Positions 16,460 to 26,045 of a DNA stretch of 64,000 nt are shown one piece after another. Origin of the DNA: Pedobacter gandavensis (lineage in GTDB: Bacteria > Bacteroidota > Bacteroidia > Sphingobacteriales > Sphingobacteriaceae); the NCBI RefSeq assembly GCF_014172405.1, contig NZ_WNXC01000001.1:1240001-1304000 (forward strand), given 5' to 3'. Positions within the stretch are counted from its first letter, which is position 1. Each line of letters opens with the position of its first letter. The position numbers and the translations under genes are program-made. Under the pieces are notes generated by a model, which ran no database searches, was not told where the DNA came from, and saw only the letters and a program-made list of their open reading frames with translations.

Positions 16460-16580
16460 GCAATTGCAGTTAAAACGTATAAAAAAAGTGGTGAGTGATT
16501 CGGTGAGTCGAATTTAAAAACCACACTAGATATTATTTAAACGTTGATTTCGGGACTAGGTTCTGATGCCAGCGGGATCA
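16460..16580 (+). repeat. Direct repeat copy 2 ending in a degenerate tRNA-Lys 3' end
   Basis: Second copy of the 120-base repeat at 14042-14161. Its last 12 bases, CAGCGGGATCA preceded by C, keep the tRNA-Lys acceptor strand exactly, while its T loop is damaged (GGTTCTGATGCC). Copy 1 has the opposite pattern, with an intact T arm and damaged acceptor, so each decayed independently from a tRNA-like ancestor. Confidence 0.7.
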
Positions 16581-16582
16581 CA

Positions 16583-16612
16583 AAAAAGGCTTAGAGAAAT
16601 CTAAGCCTTTTT
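16583..16612 (+). terminator. Rho-independent terminator after repeat copy 2
   Basis: GGCTTAGA / TCTAAGCC with a GAAA loop, preceded by six A and followed by five T. Its design matches the hairpin directly after the true tRNA-Lys (GAAA loop, 2-3 bases after the acceptor end), supporting descent from a tRNA-Lys transcription unit. Confidence 0.75.
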
Positions 16613-16617
16613 CGTTT

Positions 16618-16652
16618 TAAACCCTGTTAATCGTACGATTAACAAGGTTTTT
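16618..16652. terminator. Second terminator hairpin after repeat copy 2
   Basis: TGTTAATCGT pairs perfectly with ACGATTAACA, flanked by ACC and GGTTTTT. It is homologous to the hairpin at 14184-14217. It also lies just past the end of the giant minus-strand gene at 16707 and could stop transcription from both sides. Confidence 0.65.
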
Positions 16653-16706
16653 ACTTATCTAAATTCGCAATAAAAGAAGGTAAACATTTCAATCTTCACT
16701 CCCTAC

Positions 16707-19440
16707 CTAATCTCTCAAACAACGCACAGACCAGGCGTACCCTTTTTCAAGGCCTGTTACACCGGTAATCGAGCTAAAACACAACACCGATCCGAGTGCA
16801 TTACTTTCTTGCGTATTCGACCAGAGGTAACCATAAGTTCCACGGAATTGGAAATCACTGGTATAACTAATATAGCCCGCAGTATGTATTTTTAGCACGG
16901 AATTAAATCCATCATTAATACTAGTCCAGCTTTGCGGAGCCCCCACTACCTTTTTCAATTCTGTAGCGGTAGGCATTCTCCATCCCCCTCCAAGCAACTG
17001 AATACAAGGATCATTGGCCGCAGTCCAGTCGCTATTTTCAGAAATGGTTCTATTCCATGCCGTAGCAGGTGTACGCGTAGTTCCTTCCATTTTATAACCT
17101 TGTAGCCTGTTGAACTGCCAGTACCATCCTGCGGAAGCTTCGCTCGCATCATTGGCGGATAAAGCTTGCCTATCTGCGCCAAGATTCTGCGTTATCCAGC
17201 ATTTTGCTGCTCCGGAAAGCATCGTGGTCACCGTATTATAGGTTACTGTTTTAGTAACTGCGGCACCATTAACACCTGCAATATGTGACACCGTAAATGT
17301 TGCCGGACAAGCTTTAGTACTAAAGCTTGTCGTTTTAGTGCTATAACCAGTGCCTTCACCATTGGTCGCAAATGCCCTTACATAATAAATCAGCTCCTCA
17401 TTTAAGCCGGTTATAGTCCCGGTAATCGCCCCTGTACCAGATCCGGAAGAAACGACCTGATCAGCCAATGTTGGATTGCCAGTAGTATTCCATACCAATC
17501 CTTTAGCAGTAATCGTAGAACCACCATCCGCTATAATGGTAGATTGAACTTCGGCACGATCGGCTTTTATAGTCGCCGCAGGAACAATCGCATCCGTTAC
17601 TGCAGGTGGAGATCTGAATACCTGATCACTGATACAACGTACAGACCAGGCGTAGGATTTCTCCAGCGAAATTACTGCAGTAGTTGCGTTTGTGAAATAC
17701 ATCACTGAGCCCATCGTATTACTTGTTTGTGTACCGGACCAGTAATAACCTTGTGTTCCTCGATAATAAAAATTACCATCATAACTAAATAGCCCTGCAT
17801 TATGCAATTTCAATGGTGATTTATAGGCATCCTGATCAATTTTCCAGTTCTGCGGACTTGTCCTCACATTTGTCAATTCGGTAGCCGTTGGCACTCTCCA
17901 ACCCGCACCAAGCATCTGAAGGCAAGGATCATTAGCAGCAACCCAGTCGCTATTTTCAGAAATGCTCCAACCCCATGGCGTTGCTGGGATACGTGTACTC
18001 TCCATTTTATAACCTTGCAATTGATTGAACCTCCAATACCAACCTGCCGAAGCTTCGGTTGCATCATTAAAGGAAACAGCCTCATGATCGGCGCCAAGAT
18101 TCTGAGTAATCCAACATTTTAACGCTCCGGAAACTGCAGTCTTCACCGTATTGTAAGTCACTTTTTTAGTAACTGGCGCACCATTAATACCTTCACGATG
18201 GGATACAATAAATGTTGGCGGACAAATTTTAGTCGTAAAAACAGTTTCTTCCACACTGTAGCTACTGCCCTCAATATTAGTCGCAAAGGCCTTTACGTAA
18301 TAAGTCAGCGATTCATCAAGCCCTGTTAAAGTAGCCGAGATTGCACCCGTACCGGATCCTGCGGAAACTACATGATCTTTCAAAGTTGGATTGCCGGTGT
18401 TATTCCATACAAATCCTTTCGCAGTAACCGTAGCTGCACCATCCTGTAAAACAATGGCCTGGGCATCAACACGATCGCTTTTCATAGTGGCAGAAAGAAT
18501 AGTCACCTCAGTAACTACAGGGGGCATTTGAATGGCCTGATCACTAATACAACGAACAGACCAGGCATAAGCTTTTTCTAATGGAACGACATCATATGCT
18601 GTACTCGTGTAATACATCACTCCAGCCTTACCTGGACTGACTGCCTGCCCTGACCAGATATAACCTTGTAATCCTCGGTAATAAAAATTACTATCGTAAC
18701 TAATCAATCCTGCATTATGTAATTTCAATGGGGATTTATAAACATCCTGATCATTTACCCAGGTCTTCGTACCAGTCTTAATATTTGTCAGCTCTACCTG
18801 GGTTGGCAATCTCCATCCTCCACCCAATAACTGAAGACAAGGGTCATTGGCAGGCGCCCAGTCTCCATTTTCAGTAATCGAATAGGTCCATGCCGTTGCT
18901 GGTGTACGTACCCCATCCATTTTATAACCTTGCAATCTGTTAAACTGCCAATACCATCCTGCAGAAGCTTCAGTTGCATCATTATAGGAGGCCGCCTCAT
19001 GATCTGCACCCAGGTTTTGCGTAATCCAACATCTTGGTGATCCGGAGATCATCGTCTTCACCGTATTATAGGTAACTGTTTTAGTAGCAGCAGCACCGTT
19101 GACACCTGCAACATGGGATATCACAAATGTTGGCGGACAGATTCTAGTGGTAAAAATAGTGTGATTCGCGCTGTAACTGGTGCCTTCGCTATTGGTCGCA
19201 AATGCCCTTATATAATAGGTAGATTGGTCATTTAATCCGGCTACAGTTTCCGAAATTGCACCGATGCCAAGTCCGGCGGAAACTACATGATCATCCAGTG
19301 TTGGGTTGCCGGTAGTGTTCCATACCAATCCTTTTGCGGTCAGCGCGGCACCACCATCGGCACTTACCACCGCAACACCTTTCACAGAAACCAGTGTAAT
19401 ATCACTTACCGTAACTCCAGAAACTACAGGGAGCTCCTTC
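16707..19440 (-). repeat. Three tandem ~915-base units encoding Fn3-FISUMP modules
   Basis: Equivalent landmarks, such as the segment encoding 'LQGYKM' (near 17095, 18010 and 18925), recur at about 915-base spacing. The units are clearly homologous at DNA level. They are internal to the giant gene and offer sites for recombination that would change module number. Confidence 0.75.
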
Positions 19441-22400
19441 AGCGTGCTGAAAATCTCTTCCTGCCCATAACTGGTTCCTTTACTATTAACCGCATACGCA
19501 CGAAGGTAATAGGTGGTACCGGGAAGTAACCCGCTGATGTTAGCGCCGAAACTTCCTGAACCAGTGGCCGGGTCAATAATTTTGGTCGGTAAAGCCGAAG
19601 TTGGCTGTGGACTGGTGTTCCAGCAAATACCTCGACTGATCACCGGCATACCTCCATCATAAGTAATGTTTCCCCCACTTGTTGCAGACCTGCTGCTGAT
19701 TAACGTTGTACTATTGGTCACAATCGTTGGAAGTGCTACTTCTTCTGTACTAAACAATACCTGACTACCATAAGTAGTACCCACTGCATTGGTTGCATAA
19801 GAACGTACGTAGTAAATTGTGTTTTGGGTTAAGCCCGTTAGCTGCGCAATAAAACTGCCGGTTCCGGTACTGCTATTGTCTACCGTTTTAGAAGCTAGTG
19901 CAATGGTTGGATTGCCTGTCGTATTCCAGGTTATTCCCCTGGCCAGGATTGGCGTTCTACCATCATTTGTAATCTCTCCACCGCTGGTTGCGATCGTTGC
20001 ACGGATATTGGTTACCGGGCTGGTAACCGTAAGCGTAGGAAGCGCATTCGTTAGAAAACTAAGCTCAATCCCATAAGCCACCCCAATTTTATTAAGGGCA
20101 TAAGCACGCACATAATACAAGGTATTTGGCAATAAATTGCTCATCGTGCCTGTATAAGCATCCATTCCAGAACCATTTAGCGTCCTGTAATCATTTATAG
20201 TAGGGTTGGTTTTTGTGCTCCAACACAATCCTTTTCCGGTAATATCTGCCCCGCCATCACTCGTAAATTCACCGCCAGCATTGGCACTATAGCCCCCAAG
20301 CCCGGTAATTTCCGTAGTTTTTAGAATTGGTGCTGTAGGAAACAAAGTAATGCTCACCTGATTTCCATAAGCAATACCTATGCTGTTTTTCGCATACGCT
20401 CGAACATAGTAAGCGGTGCTCAAAGCCAGATTGGTAATTTCCGAGGTAAATGTCCCAGATCCGATTCCGTTCTCTGTTTTATTTACCATGACCGTATCCG
20501 GATTAAAATTACGGTCCTTGCTCCAGATCACTCCACGTGCAGTGATGGCTGCCCCACCATCTTTAGTAATCTCGCCACCTGAAGTCGCGCTTGATTTAGA
20601 ACTGGCCGTCAGGTAAGCCGTTGTAATTGTGGGCAACACCGCTGGTGTGGTAAAAGTGACCTCATTACCATAAGCTGTTCCCTGGCTGTTTACCGCATAG
20701 GCTCTTACGTAGTATAAAGTAACCGGTTCCAGCCCTTTAAGTATACTTCTAAAGGTATTCCCACTGCGCGGATCATGATCGGTTTTCATGGGTGACAGCA
20801 GCGTCGGGTTTGCTGTTTTACTCCATACCAGCCCTTGATTACTCAACACAGCACCTCCATCATTAAGAATCGTCCCTCCTCCGGTAGCTGTACTGCCTGT
20901 TGAAGAAACCGCGATTTCAGTTGTGGTTAATGTAGGACTGTTAAGGGTCATAAAGCTCAACTCATTACCATAGGCAAGCCCTACACTATTGCTGGCATAA
21001 GCCCTGAAATAATAGGTTTTACCCGGCAATAAACCGGCGATCATACTGTCGAAGTTACCAGTTCCCGCCTGTGTGGTTTTATTATGCTGAACCGTATCAG
21101 GCCTGAATCCGGAGGAGATACTCCATACCAATCCCTGGCTGGTTACTGCTGCACCGCCATCATCCATCAGGATACCTCCTGAAGTGGCAGTAGATCCGCT
21201 GATATTTACAGGCGCTTTTGTGGTTAAAGTTGCCAGAACGGGTGGGTTAGTCAGGAAACTTAATAAATTCCCATAATTGGTTCCTGCCACATTTGTCGCA
21301 TAAGCCCTGACGTAGTAGTTGGTAGCGGGTTTCAAATTAGTAAGCGTTGCAGTAAACACCCCTGTACCAGCACCATTACTGGTCCTGTTCAGCGTTTGTG
21401 CATCTGGATTAAAATCAGCCTCCGTTCCCCATACAACACCCCTTTTAGCTACTGCGGCACCGCCATCGTCTGTAATCTCTCCTCCGCTCATGGCCGATGT
21501 ACTTGCAATACTACTGGCATTTAAAGTACTCAATGCTGGTAACTGAGGACTGATAAAACTAACCAGATTTCCATAAGCAATACCTACAATATTTTTCGCG
21601 TAAGCACGGACATAATAAACCGTATGAATTTTCAATCCGCTCATTTGGGCGGCAAAGCTACCGTTGGTAAATGTGCCGTTTTCTGTTGTTTTATTTACTA
21701 AGACTGTATCCGGATTGAAATTAGGTTGTGTGCTCCAAGAGATCCCTCTGGTAGTCACCATTGCACCGCCATTGTCTTCGATCGCACCACCACTGCTGGC
21801 CGTTGTTCCGGAAGTAGCTGTTGCCTCCATGGTCGTTAGGGTAGCAAGCGTTGGAGGAAGCGTAGTAAAAGTTTGTACTGCACCGTAACTTGTCCCTACA
21901 CTATTCGTCGCATAAGCACGGACATAATAAGTAGTATTGGCCAGTAATCCCTTGATTTCATGACTAAAAGCACCTGTACCTATCGTGATTGTGGTATGGT
22001 TGTCATCTAAATCCGGGTTACTGCTGGTACTCCAGCATACGCCACTGGCAGCAACAGGAGTTCCGCCATTGTAAGTGATATTTCCGCCAGCTGTTGCAGT
22101 GGAGTTTGTGATGTTTTCAATTAAATTGGTGGTAATCACTGGTTGGCTAAAGGTAGTCAGGCGTTCTTCGTTGGCCGCATAAGCTACGCCCAGACTATTG
22201 ACCGCAAAAGCCCTGATGTAATAGGTTGTGCCTGGTTTTAAACCACTCATCAGGAGGTTAAAGTTTTCTGCTGAACCCTGCGTACTGAGGCGATTTGTGC
22301 TGGAAACTGTATCCGGATTAAAGCCCGCACTGCTACCCCAAACTAAACCTGTTTCGTTAATCACCGCGCCGCCATTGTTAGACAGGATACCACCGCTGGA

Positions 22401-25400
22401 AGCTGTAATACCTTGCGCCCCACTGCTAGCTGGCTTGGTGATTAAAGTCGCTAAAACTGCCGGAGCAGTCTTGAATTCTTCTACCTGACCATAGGCAGTA
22501 CCGATTTCATTTGTGGCATAAGCCCTGATGTAATAGCTGGTATTTCCATTTAATCCGGTCAATGTCTGAACAAAATTCCCGGTTCCAGCGCCTGCATTTT
22601 TAAACTGGTCTGCTTGAGTTGGCAATTCTGAAGTACTCCAGCAAATTCCTCTTTCACTAACCGCTGATCCGCCGTCGCTGGTAATTTCCCCACCGCTATT
22701 TGCAGAAATGGCAGTAATTCCACTTGCCGTTAAGGTTTTCAATGTAGGGATAGTTGGAGTAGCTTTTGTGCTAAAAACCAGTTCATCGCCATAGGAAATG
22801 CCTACCCCATTTATCGCATAGGCGCGAACGTAATATTTGGTTTCCGCTGATAAACCGTTCAGGATAATGAGGAAGTCGCCCAGGTCATCACCATCCGCGG
22901 TGTATTGATCCGCAGTCGTTGGATCACCTGTGGTATTCCAGCATATTCCCCTACTCGTTAACAAGCTTCCTCCGTTATCCAGTACATTCCCTTTAACTGT
23001 TGCTTTGCTGCTCTGCAAGTTCAGGACTTCTAATGTGGTCACTGAGGCCAGTCCAGCGGTCGCCGTCACAAAACTTTGTTCGTTACCATACACCAGGGTA
23101 GAATTATTGCCCGCGTAGGCCCTCACATAGTATTTGGTACCGCCCATGAGTCCGCCAATTTTGCTGACAAAGCTTTCTGAAACAGGGCCGCTGATGTAAT
23201 CATCTGCTACAGTTGGATTCGGCGAACTACTCCAGCAAGTTCCGGTGAAGGTTATACCTGAAATTCCCGAGCTCAGGATATGTCCTCCGCTCTCCGCAGA
23301 ATTGTTAGTGATCTTCGTTACCACATTAGTGGTTAAGTTCAGTTGTAGAGGCGTGGTAAAACGCGTTTCTGTGGTATAAACCGTACCAGCACTATTGGTT
23401 GCAAACCCTTTCGCATAATAGGTAGTCCCTGGTAATAAGTTTTTAAGGTTGCTCATAAAAATACCTAAATCCGTTGGATTCTGGCTCAGAGATTCCTGTG
23501 TCAGATAGTTAATTCCGTCCGTACTATACATGATTCCTCTCGAAACTACTGCTGCTCCCCCATTATTGAGGATATATATGCTGCCTGAAGCTTCCGTATA
23601 AGTAACATTTGTCAAATTCAAGGTTGCAGAAGCAAGTACAGGTACCTGAGCTGCTAAAGTCTTAAATTCTAAAAGCTCACCGTAAGCCGTTCCGAATCTG
23701 TTTGTAGCGTAAGCGCGCAGGTAATAGCTGGTATTCCCCATTAATGGGCTCAATACGCTTTCGTAGCTACCAGTACCGGTGCCGTTACTGGTTACCAATG
23801 CTGTGGCATCGTCAAGCGGATCACCTAGGCTACTCCATCGTATTCCTCTTGCAGTAATATCTGCAGTGCCATTACTGGATACATTCCCCCTGGCAGTTGC
23901 CGAGATATTGGTAATGGCAATAGGCGCAAGTGTAGTGACCTCCGGAATTTCCGGAATCATGATAAAAGTTTTATCGGCTCCGTAAACAGTACCTACAATA
24001 TTAGTGGCATAAGCCCTCATGTGGTAGGTAACATGAGGTAACAGCTGGGATAATTTACCACTAAAAATACCGATTCCTCCACCAGAAGAGACATAAGCAC
24101 CCTGCATGTCAGGATTTTCTGTTGTTCCCCAGCAAATACCTCGGGCAATGACCGCAGCACCACCATCGGCAAGCACTTGTCCGGCAGCCATGGCTGTATT
24201 ATTGAAGAAAGACCCTGCTGATAAAGTGGCAACGGTAGCATAATTTGGTGTGCTGAATGTTTCCTGTTTACCGTAGGTTAGTCCGGCATCATTTACCGCA
24301 TATGCACGTACATAATATTTAACTGCCGGACTTAGTCCGGAAAGCATGCTGCTAAAGCTTCCTACCCCATCGCCGTAGACCGGCTCTTCTGTTTTAGTGC
24401 TCAATGAGATGGTTGGCAGCGCTTCCGTGCTCCAGCAAATGCCACGCAGGGTAATGGCAGAGCCTCCATTGTTGTTAATGTGCCCGCCACTATAAGCCTG
24501 ACTTCCGGTAATATTTACAGGTTTAATCGTGACAATAAATGGTGCAGAATTGGTAACAAAACTCGTTTCACTGGTGAAAATCGTCCCCACACTATTTGTG
24601 GCATATCCCTTCGCATAGTAAGTTGTACCCGGTAACAAGTCTACCAGGTTACTACCGAATATCCCGATATCAGTTTTATTTACATCAGTTGATTTACCGA
24701 CAATCCAGTTTATCCTGTCGGTACTCCAGGTGAATCCGCGATCAGTTACCAGGGCACCACCGTTACTCAGAATATTAACAGATCCTTGGGCAGATTTCTC
24801 TGTAATATCGGTGATGTTTAGGGTCGCAAAGCTGAGTACCGGTAGTCCTGGAGGAGCAGTCGTAAACTGCAACAGGTTACCGTAGGCGATCCCCTGACTA
24901 TTAACCGCATAGGCGCGGACATAATAACTGGTATTCCCCAATAGTCCCGCCAGCGAACTCGGAAATATACCTACCCCGGAACCGTCATTCGTCAAAATTG
25001 CGTCTTTGTCATCAATAGGATCTCCTTTAACACTCCATCTTATCCCACGGGCGGTAATCGGACTCCCTCCATCGGCGGTAATATCTCCACCACTTACCGC
25101 GGTCATACTGGTGATATCAGTCACAGAAAGGGTAATTATGGTAGGAAGATCTGTGCAGTTTAAATCCTTCCAGGCTACTCCGTTGAAATAACGGATGCTT
25201 CGGGACAATGAATTGATATAAAATGCGCCTTTTGCCAAACCAGCTGTTGGCGGATTGTTTTGTAAGACCGGAAGCTTAAATGTTTTCACATCAATACCGG
25301 CAGAAAAGCCTTTACTTTCGGTAAAAGTGCTGTTGCCAATGTCGCGGATTTTAATCCAACCCCCTCCATTATTAATCATGGCGGACTGTTTAACTGAGGA

Positions 25401-25733
25401 ATAATAAATGGTTCCCGCTTTGTCGGAATTGGCTGGATTATCGCTTAATACTGCTAAATAGGAAATCCCATTTTTAACCGTAAAATAATCATTTGTGCTT
25501 AGGGCACCCATCCTGCTGGTACATAAGTCTTCCCAAACTGCACCAGTATATATCAATGGTTTATCATCTACAGTACTGTAAATCAACATACCAACTTCTG
25601 GATTAACAACCGCATCAGGCGCTCTTAAGGCAAGATGAGGGATATCATTGATCACACTAAATGGTTGTTGGGCGCTGATTAGATTACTTAACAGGAGTAA
25701 AAATATAAATAGGAGACGAGTCGTTTTTTTCAA
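16707..25733 (-). CDS. Giant secreted protein: 22 fibronectin-III-like repeats and three FISUMP modules
   Basis: Protein of 3008 residues. A signal peptide (KKTTRLLFIFLLLLSNLISAQ) is followed by an N-terminal region of about 190 residues with two 'YTGAVWEDL / FNGVAWKDL' motifs. Then come about 22 repeats of roughly 95 residues of the form 'SGGxITxDGGxxVTxRGICWST ... TYYVRAYATNSxGTxYG', a fibronectin-III-like surface repeat. The last three each precede a FISUMP domain ('CWITQNLGAD', 'ASAGWYWQFN', 'YAWSVRC'), giving three C-terminal modules of about 305 residues. No T9SS C-terminal sorting domain was recognised. The start codon is TTG: the frame is open upstream to a stop near 25815 but contains no ATG, and the signal peptide begins at the TTG. 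Probably a cell-surface adhesin or matrix protein. Confidence 0.88.
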   Translation of the reverse strand: MKKTTRLLFIFLLLLSNLISAQQPFSVINDIPHLALRAPDAVVNPEVGMLIYSTVDDKPLIYTGAVWEDLCTSRMGALSTNDYFTVKNGISYLAVLSDNPANSDKAGTIYYSSVKQSAMINNGGGWIKIRDIGNSTFTESKGFSAGIDVKTFKLPVLQNNPPTAGLAKGAFYINSLSRSIRYFNGVAWKDLNCTDLPTIITLSVTDITSMTAVSGGDITADGGSPITARGIRWSVKGDPIDDKDAILTNDGSGVGIFPSSLAGLLGNTSYYVRAYAVNSQGIAYGNLLQFTTAPPGLPVLSFATLNITDITEKSAQGSVNILSNGGALVTDRGFTWSTDRINWIVGKSTDVNKTDIGIFGSNLVDLLPGTTYYAKGYATNSVGTIFTSETSFVTNSAPFIVTIKPVNITGSQAYSGGHINNNGGSAITLRGICWSTEALPTISLSTKTEEPVYGDGVGSFSSMLSGLSPAVKYYVRAYAVNDAGLTYGKQETFSTPNYATVATLSAGSFFNNTAMAAGQVLADGGAAVIARGICWGTTENPDMQGAYVSSGGGIGIFSGKLSQLLPHVTYHMRAYATNIVGTVYGADKTFIMIPEIPEVTTLAPIAITNISATARGNVSSNGTADITARGIRWSSLGDPLDDATALVTSNGTGTGSYESVLSPLMGNTSYYLRAYATNRFGTAYGELLEFKTLAAQVPVLASATLNLTNVTYTEASGSIYILNNGGAAVVSRGIMYSTDGINYLTQESLSQNPTDLGIFMSNLKNLLPGTTYYAKGFATNSAGTVYTTETRFTTPLQLNLTTNVVTKITNNSAESGGHILSSGISGITFTGTCWSSSPNPTVADDYISGPVSESFVSKIGGLMGGTKYYVRAYAGNNSTLVYGNEQSFVTATAGLASVTTLEVLNLQSSKATVKGNVLDNGGSLLTSRGICWNTTGDPTTADQYTADGDDLGDFLIILNGLSAETKYYVRAYAINGVGISYGDELVFSTKATPTIPTLKTLTASGITAISANSGGEITSDGGSAVSERGICWSTSELPTQADQFKNAGAGTGNFVQTLTGLNGNTSYYIRAYATNEIGTAYGQVEEFKTAPAVLATLITKPASSGAQGITASSGGILSNNGGAVINETGLVWGSSAGFNPDTVSSTNRLSTQGSAENFNLLMSGLKPGTTYYIRAFAVNSLGVAYAANEERLTTFSQPVITTNLIENITNSTATAGGNITYNGGTPVAASGVCWSTSSNPDLDDNHTTITIGTGAFSHEIKGLLANTTYYVRAYATNSVGTSYGAVQTFTTLPPTLATLTTMEATATSGTTASSGGAIEDNGGAMVTTRGISWSTQPNFNPDTVLVNKTTENGTFTNGSFAAQMSGLKIHTVYYVRAYAKNIVGIAYGNLVSFISPQLPALSTLNASSIASTSAMSGGEITDDGGAAVAKRGVVWGTEADFNPDAQTLNRTSNGAGTGVFTATLTNLKPATNYYVRAYATNVAGTNYGNLLSFLTNPPVLATLTTKAPVNISGSTATSGGILMDDGGAAVTSQGLVWSISSGFRPDTVQHNKTTQAGTGNFDSMIAGLLPGKTYYFRAYASNSVGLAYGNELSFMTLNSPTLTTTEIAVSSTGSTATGGGTILNDGGAVLSNQGLVWSKTANPTLLSPMKTDHDPRSGNTFRSILKGLEPVTLYYVRAYAVNSQGTAYGNEVTFTTPAVLPTITTAYLTASSKSSATSGGEITKDGGAAITARGVIWSKDRNFNPDTVMVNKTENGIGSGTFTSEITNLALSTAYYVRAYAKNSIGIAYGNQVSITLFPTAPILKTTEITGLGGYSANAGGEFTSDGGADITGKGLCWSTKTNPTINDYRTLNGSGMDAYTGTMSNLLPNTLYYVRAYALNKIGVAYGIELSFLTNALPTLTVTSPVTNIRATIATSGGEITNDGRTPILARGITWNTTGNPTIALASKTVDNSSTGTGSFIAQLTGLTQNTIYYVRSYATNAVGTTYGSQVLFSTEEVALPTIVTNSTTLISSRSATSGGNITYDGGMPVISRGICWNTSPQPTSALPTKIIDPATGSGSFGANISGLLPGTTYYLRAYAVNSKGTSYGQEEIFSTLKELPVVSGVTVSDITLVSVKGVAVVSADGGAALTAKGLVWNTTGNPTLDDHVVSAGLGIGAISETVAGLNDQSTYYIRAFATNSEGTSYSANHTIFTTRICPPTFVISHVAGVNGAAATKTVTYNTVKTMISGSPRCWITQNLGADHEAASYNDATEASAGWYWQFNRLQGYKMDGVRTPATAWTYSITENGDWAPANDPCLQLLGGGWRLPTQVELTNIKTGTKTWVNDQDVYKSPLKLHNAGLISYDSNFYYRGLQGYIWSGQAVSPGKAGVMYYTSTAYDVVPLEKAYAWSVRCISDQAIQMPPVVTEVTILSATMKSDRVDAQAIVLQDGAATVTAKGFVWNNTGNPTLKDHVVSAGSGTGAISATLTGLDESLTYYVKAFATNIEGSSYSVEETVFTTKICPPTFIVSHREGINGAPVTKKVTYNTVKTAVSGALKCWITQNLGADHEAVSFNDATEASAGWYWRFNQLQGYKMESTRIPATPWGWSISENSDWVAANDPCLQMLGAGWRVPTATELTNVRTSPQNWKIDQDAYKSPLKLHNAGLFSYDGNFYYRGTQGYYWSGTQTSNTMGSVMYFTNATTAVISLEKSYAWSVRCISDQVFRSPPAVTDAIVPAATIKADRAEVQSTIIADGGSTITAKGLVWNTTGNPTLADQVVSSGSGTGAITGTITGLNEELIYYVRAFATNGEGTGYSTKTTSFSTKACPATFTVSHIAGVNGAAVTKTVTYNTVTTMLSGAAKCWITQNLGADRQALSANDASEASAGWYWQFNRLQGYKMEGTTRTPATAWNRTISENSDWTAANDPCIQLLGGGWRMPTATELKKVVGAPQSWTSINDGFNSVLKIHTAGYISYTSDFQFRGTYGYLWSNTQESNALGSVLCFSSITGVTGLEKGYAWSVRCLRD

Positions 25734-26045
25734 GATTCCGGAGACGTTTGATGAAGTGTTTTTAGGTTCTGCTTCATGAAATGTCGAATCTTTAAAAAAG
25801 GTCTTTTCATTTCTTTACCAGAACATCAAGAATAGTAAAATTTTGATTTATTAATTCTTGCTTTATTTCATCAAAATTAACTATTTATTTGACATAAAGG
25901 CATCACAATCTATTTGGAAGTTTTACAAAAGGATAATCCATAACGACAAAATAATCAGAATGCGGATGAAGGAAATTGCAATGAAAGAATTTTTACATTA
26001 CTTCGTAGAGAGGGTTTAACATTGCTTGAAAGATTGAAGGAGAAT
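25734..26045. other. AT-rich intergenic region upstream of the giant gene
   Basis: About 310 bases with no ORF of coding character, no RNA gene and no clear hairpin. It should hold the promoter of the giant gene and the 3' end signals of the TPR gene behind it. Confidence 0.5.

Noticed and set aside
10738-16657. Search for an integrase, transposase or relaxase in the tRNA-Lys region
   Set aside because: No reading frame in this region shows tyrosine recombinase, serine recombinase or DDE motifs.
19287-25191. Many plus-strand ORFs of 60-86 residues
   Set aside because: They recur at the repeat period of the giant gene and are antisense shadows of its Fn3-like repeats.
16707-25733. Regular repeats considered as a CRISPR array or minisatellite
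   Set aside because: The period is about 285 bases and each unit is in-frame coding sequence; there are no short identical repeats with unique spacers.
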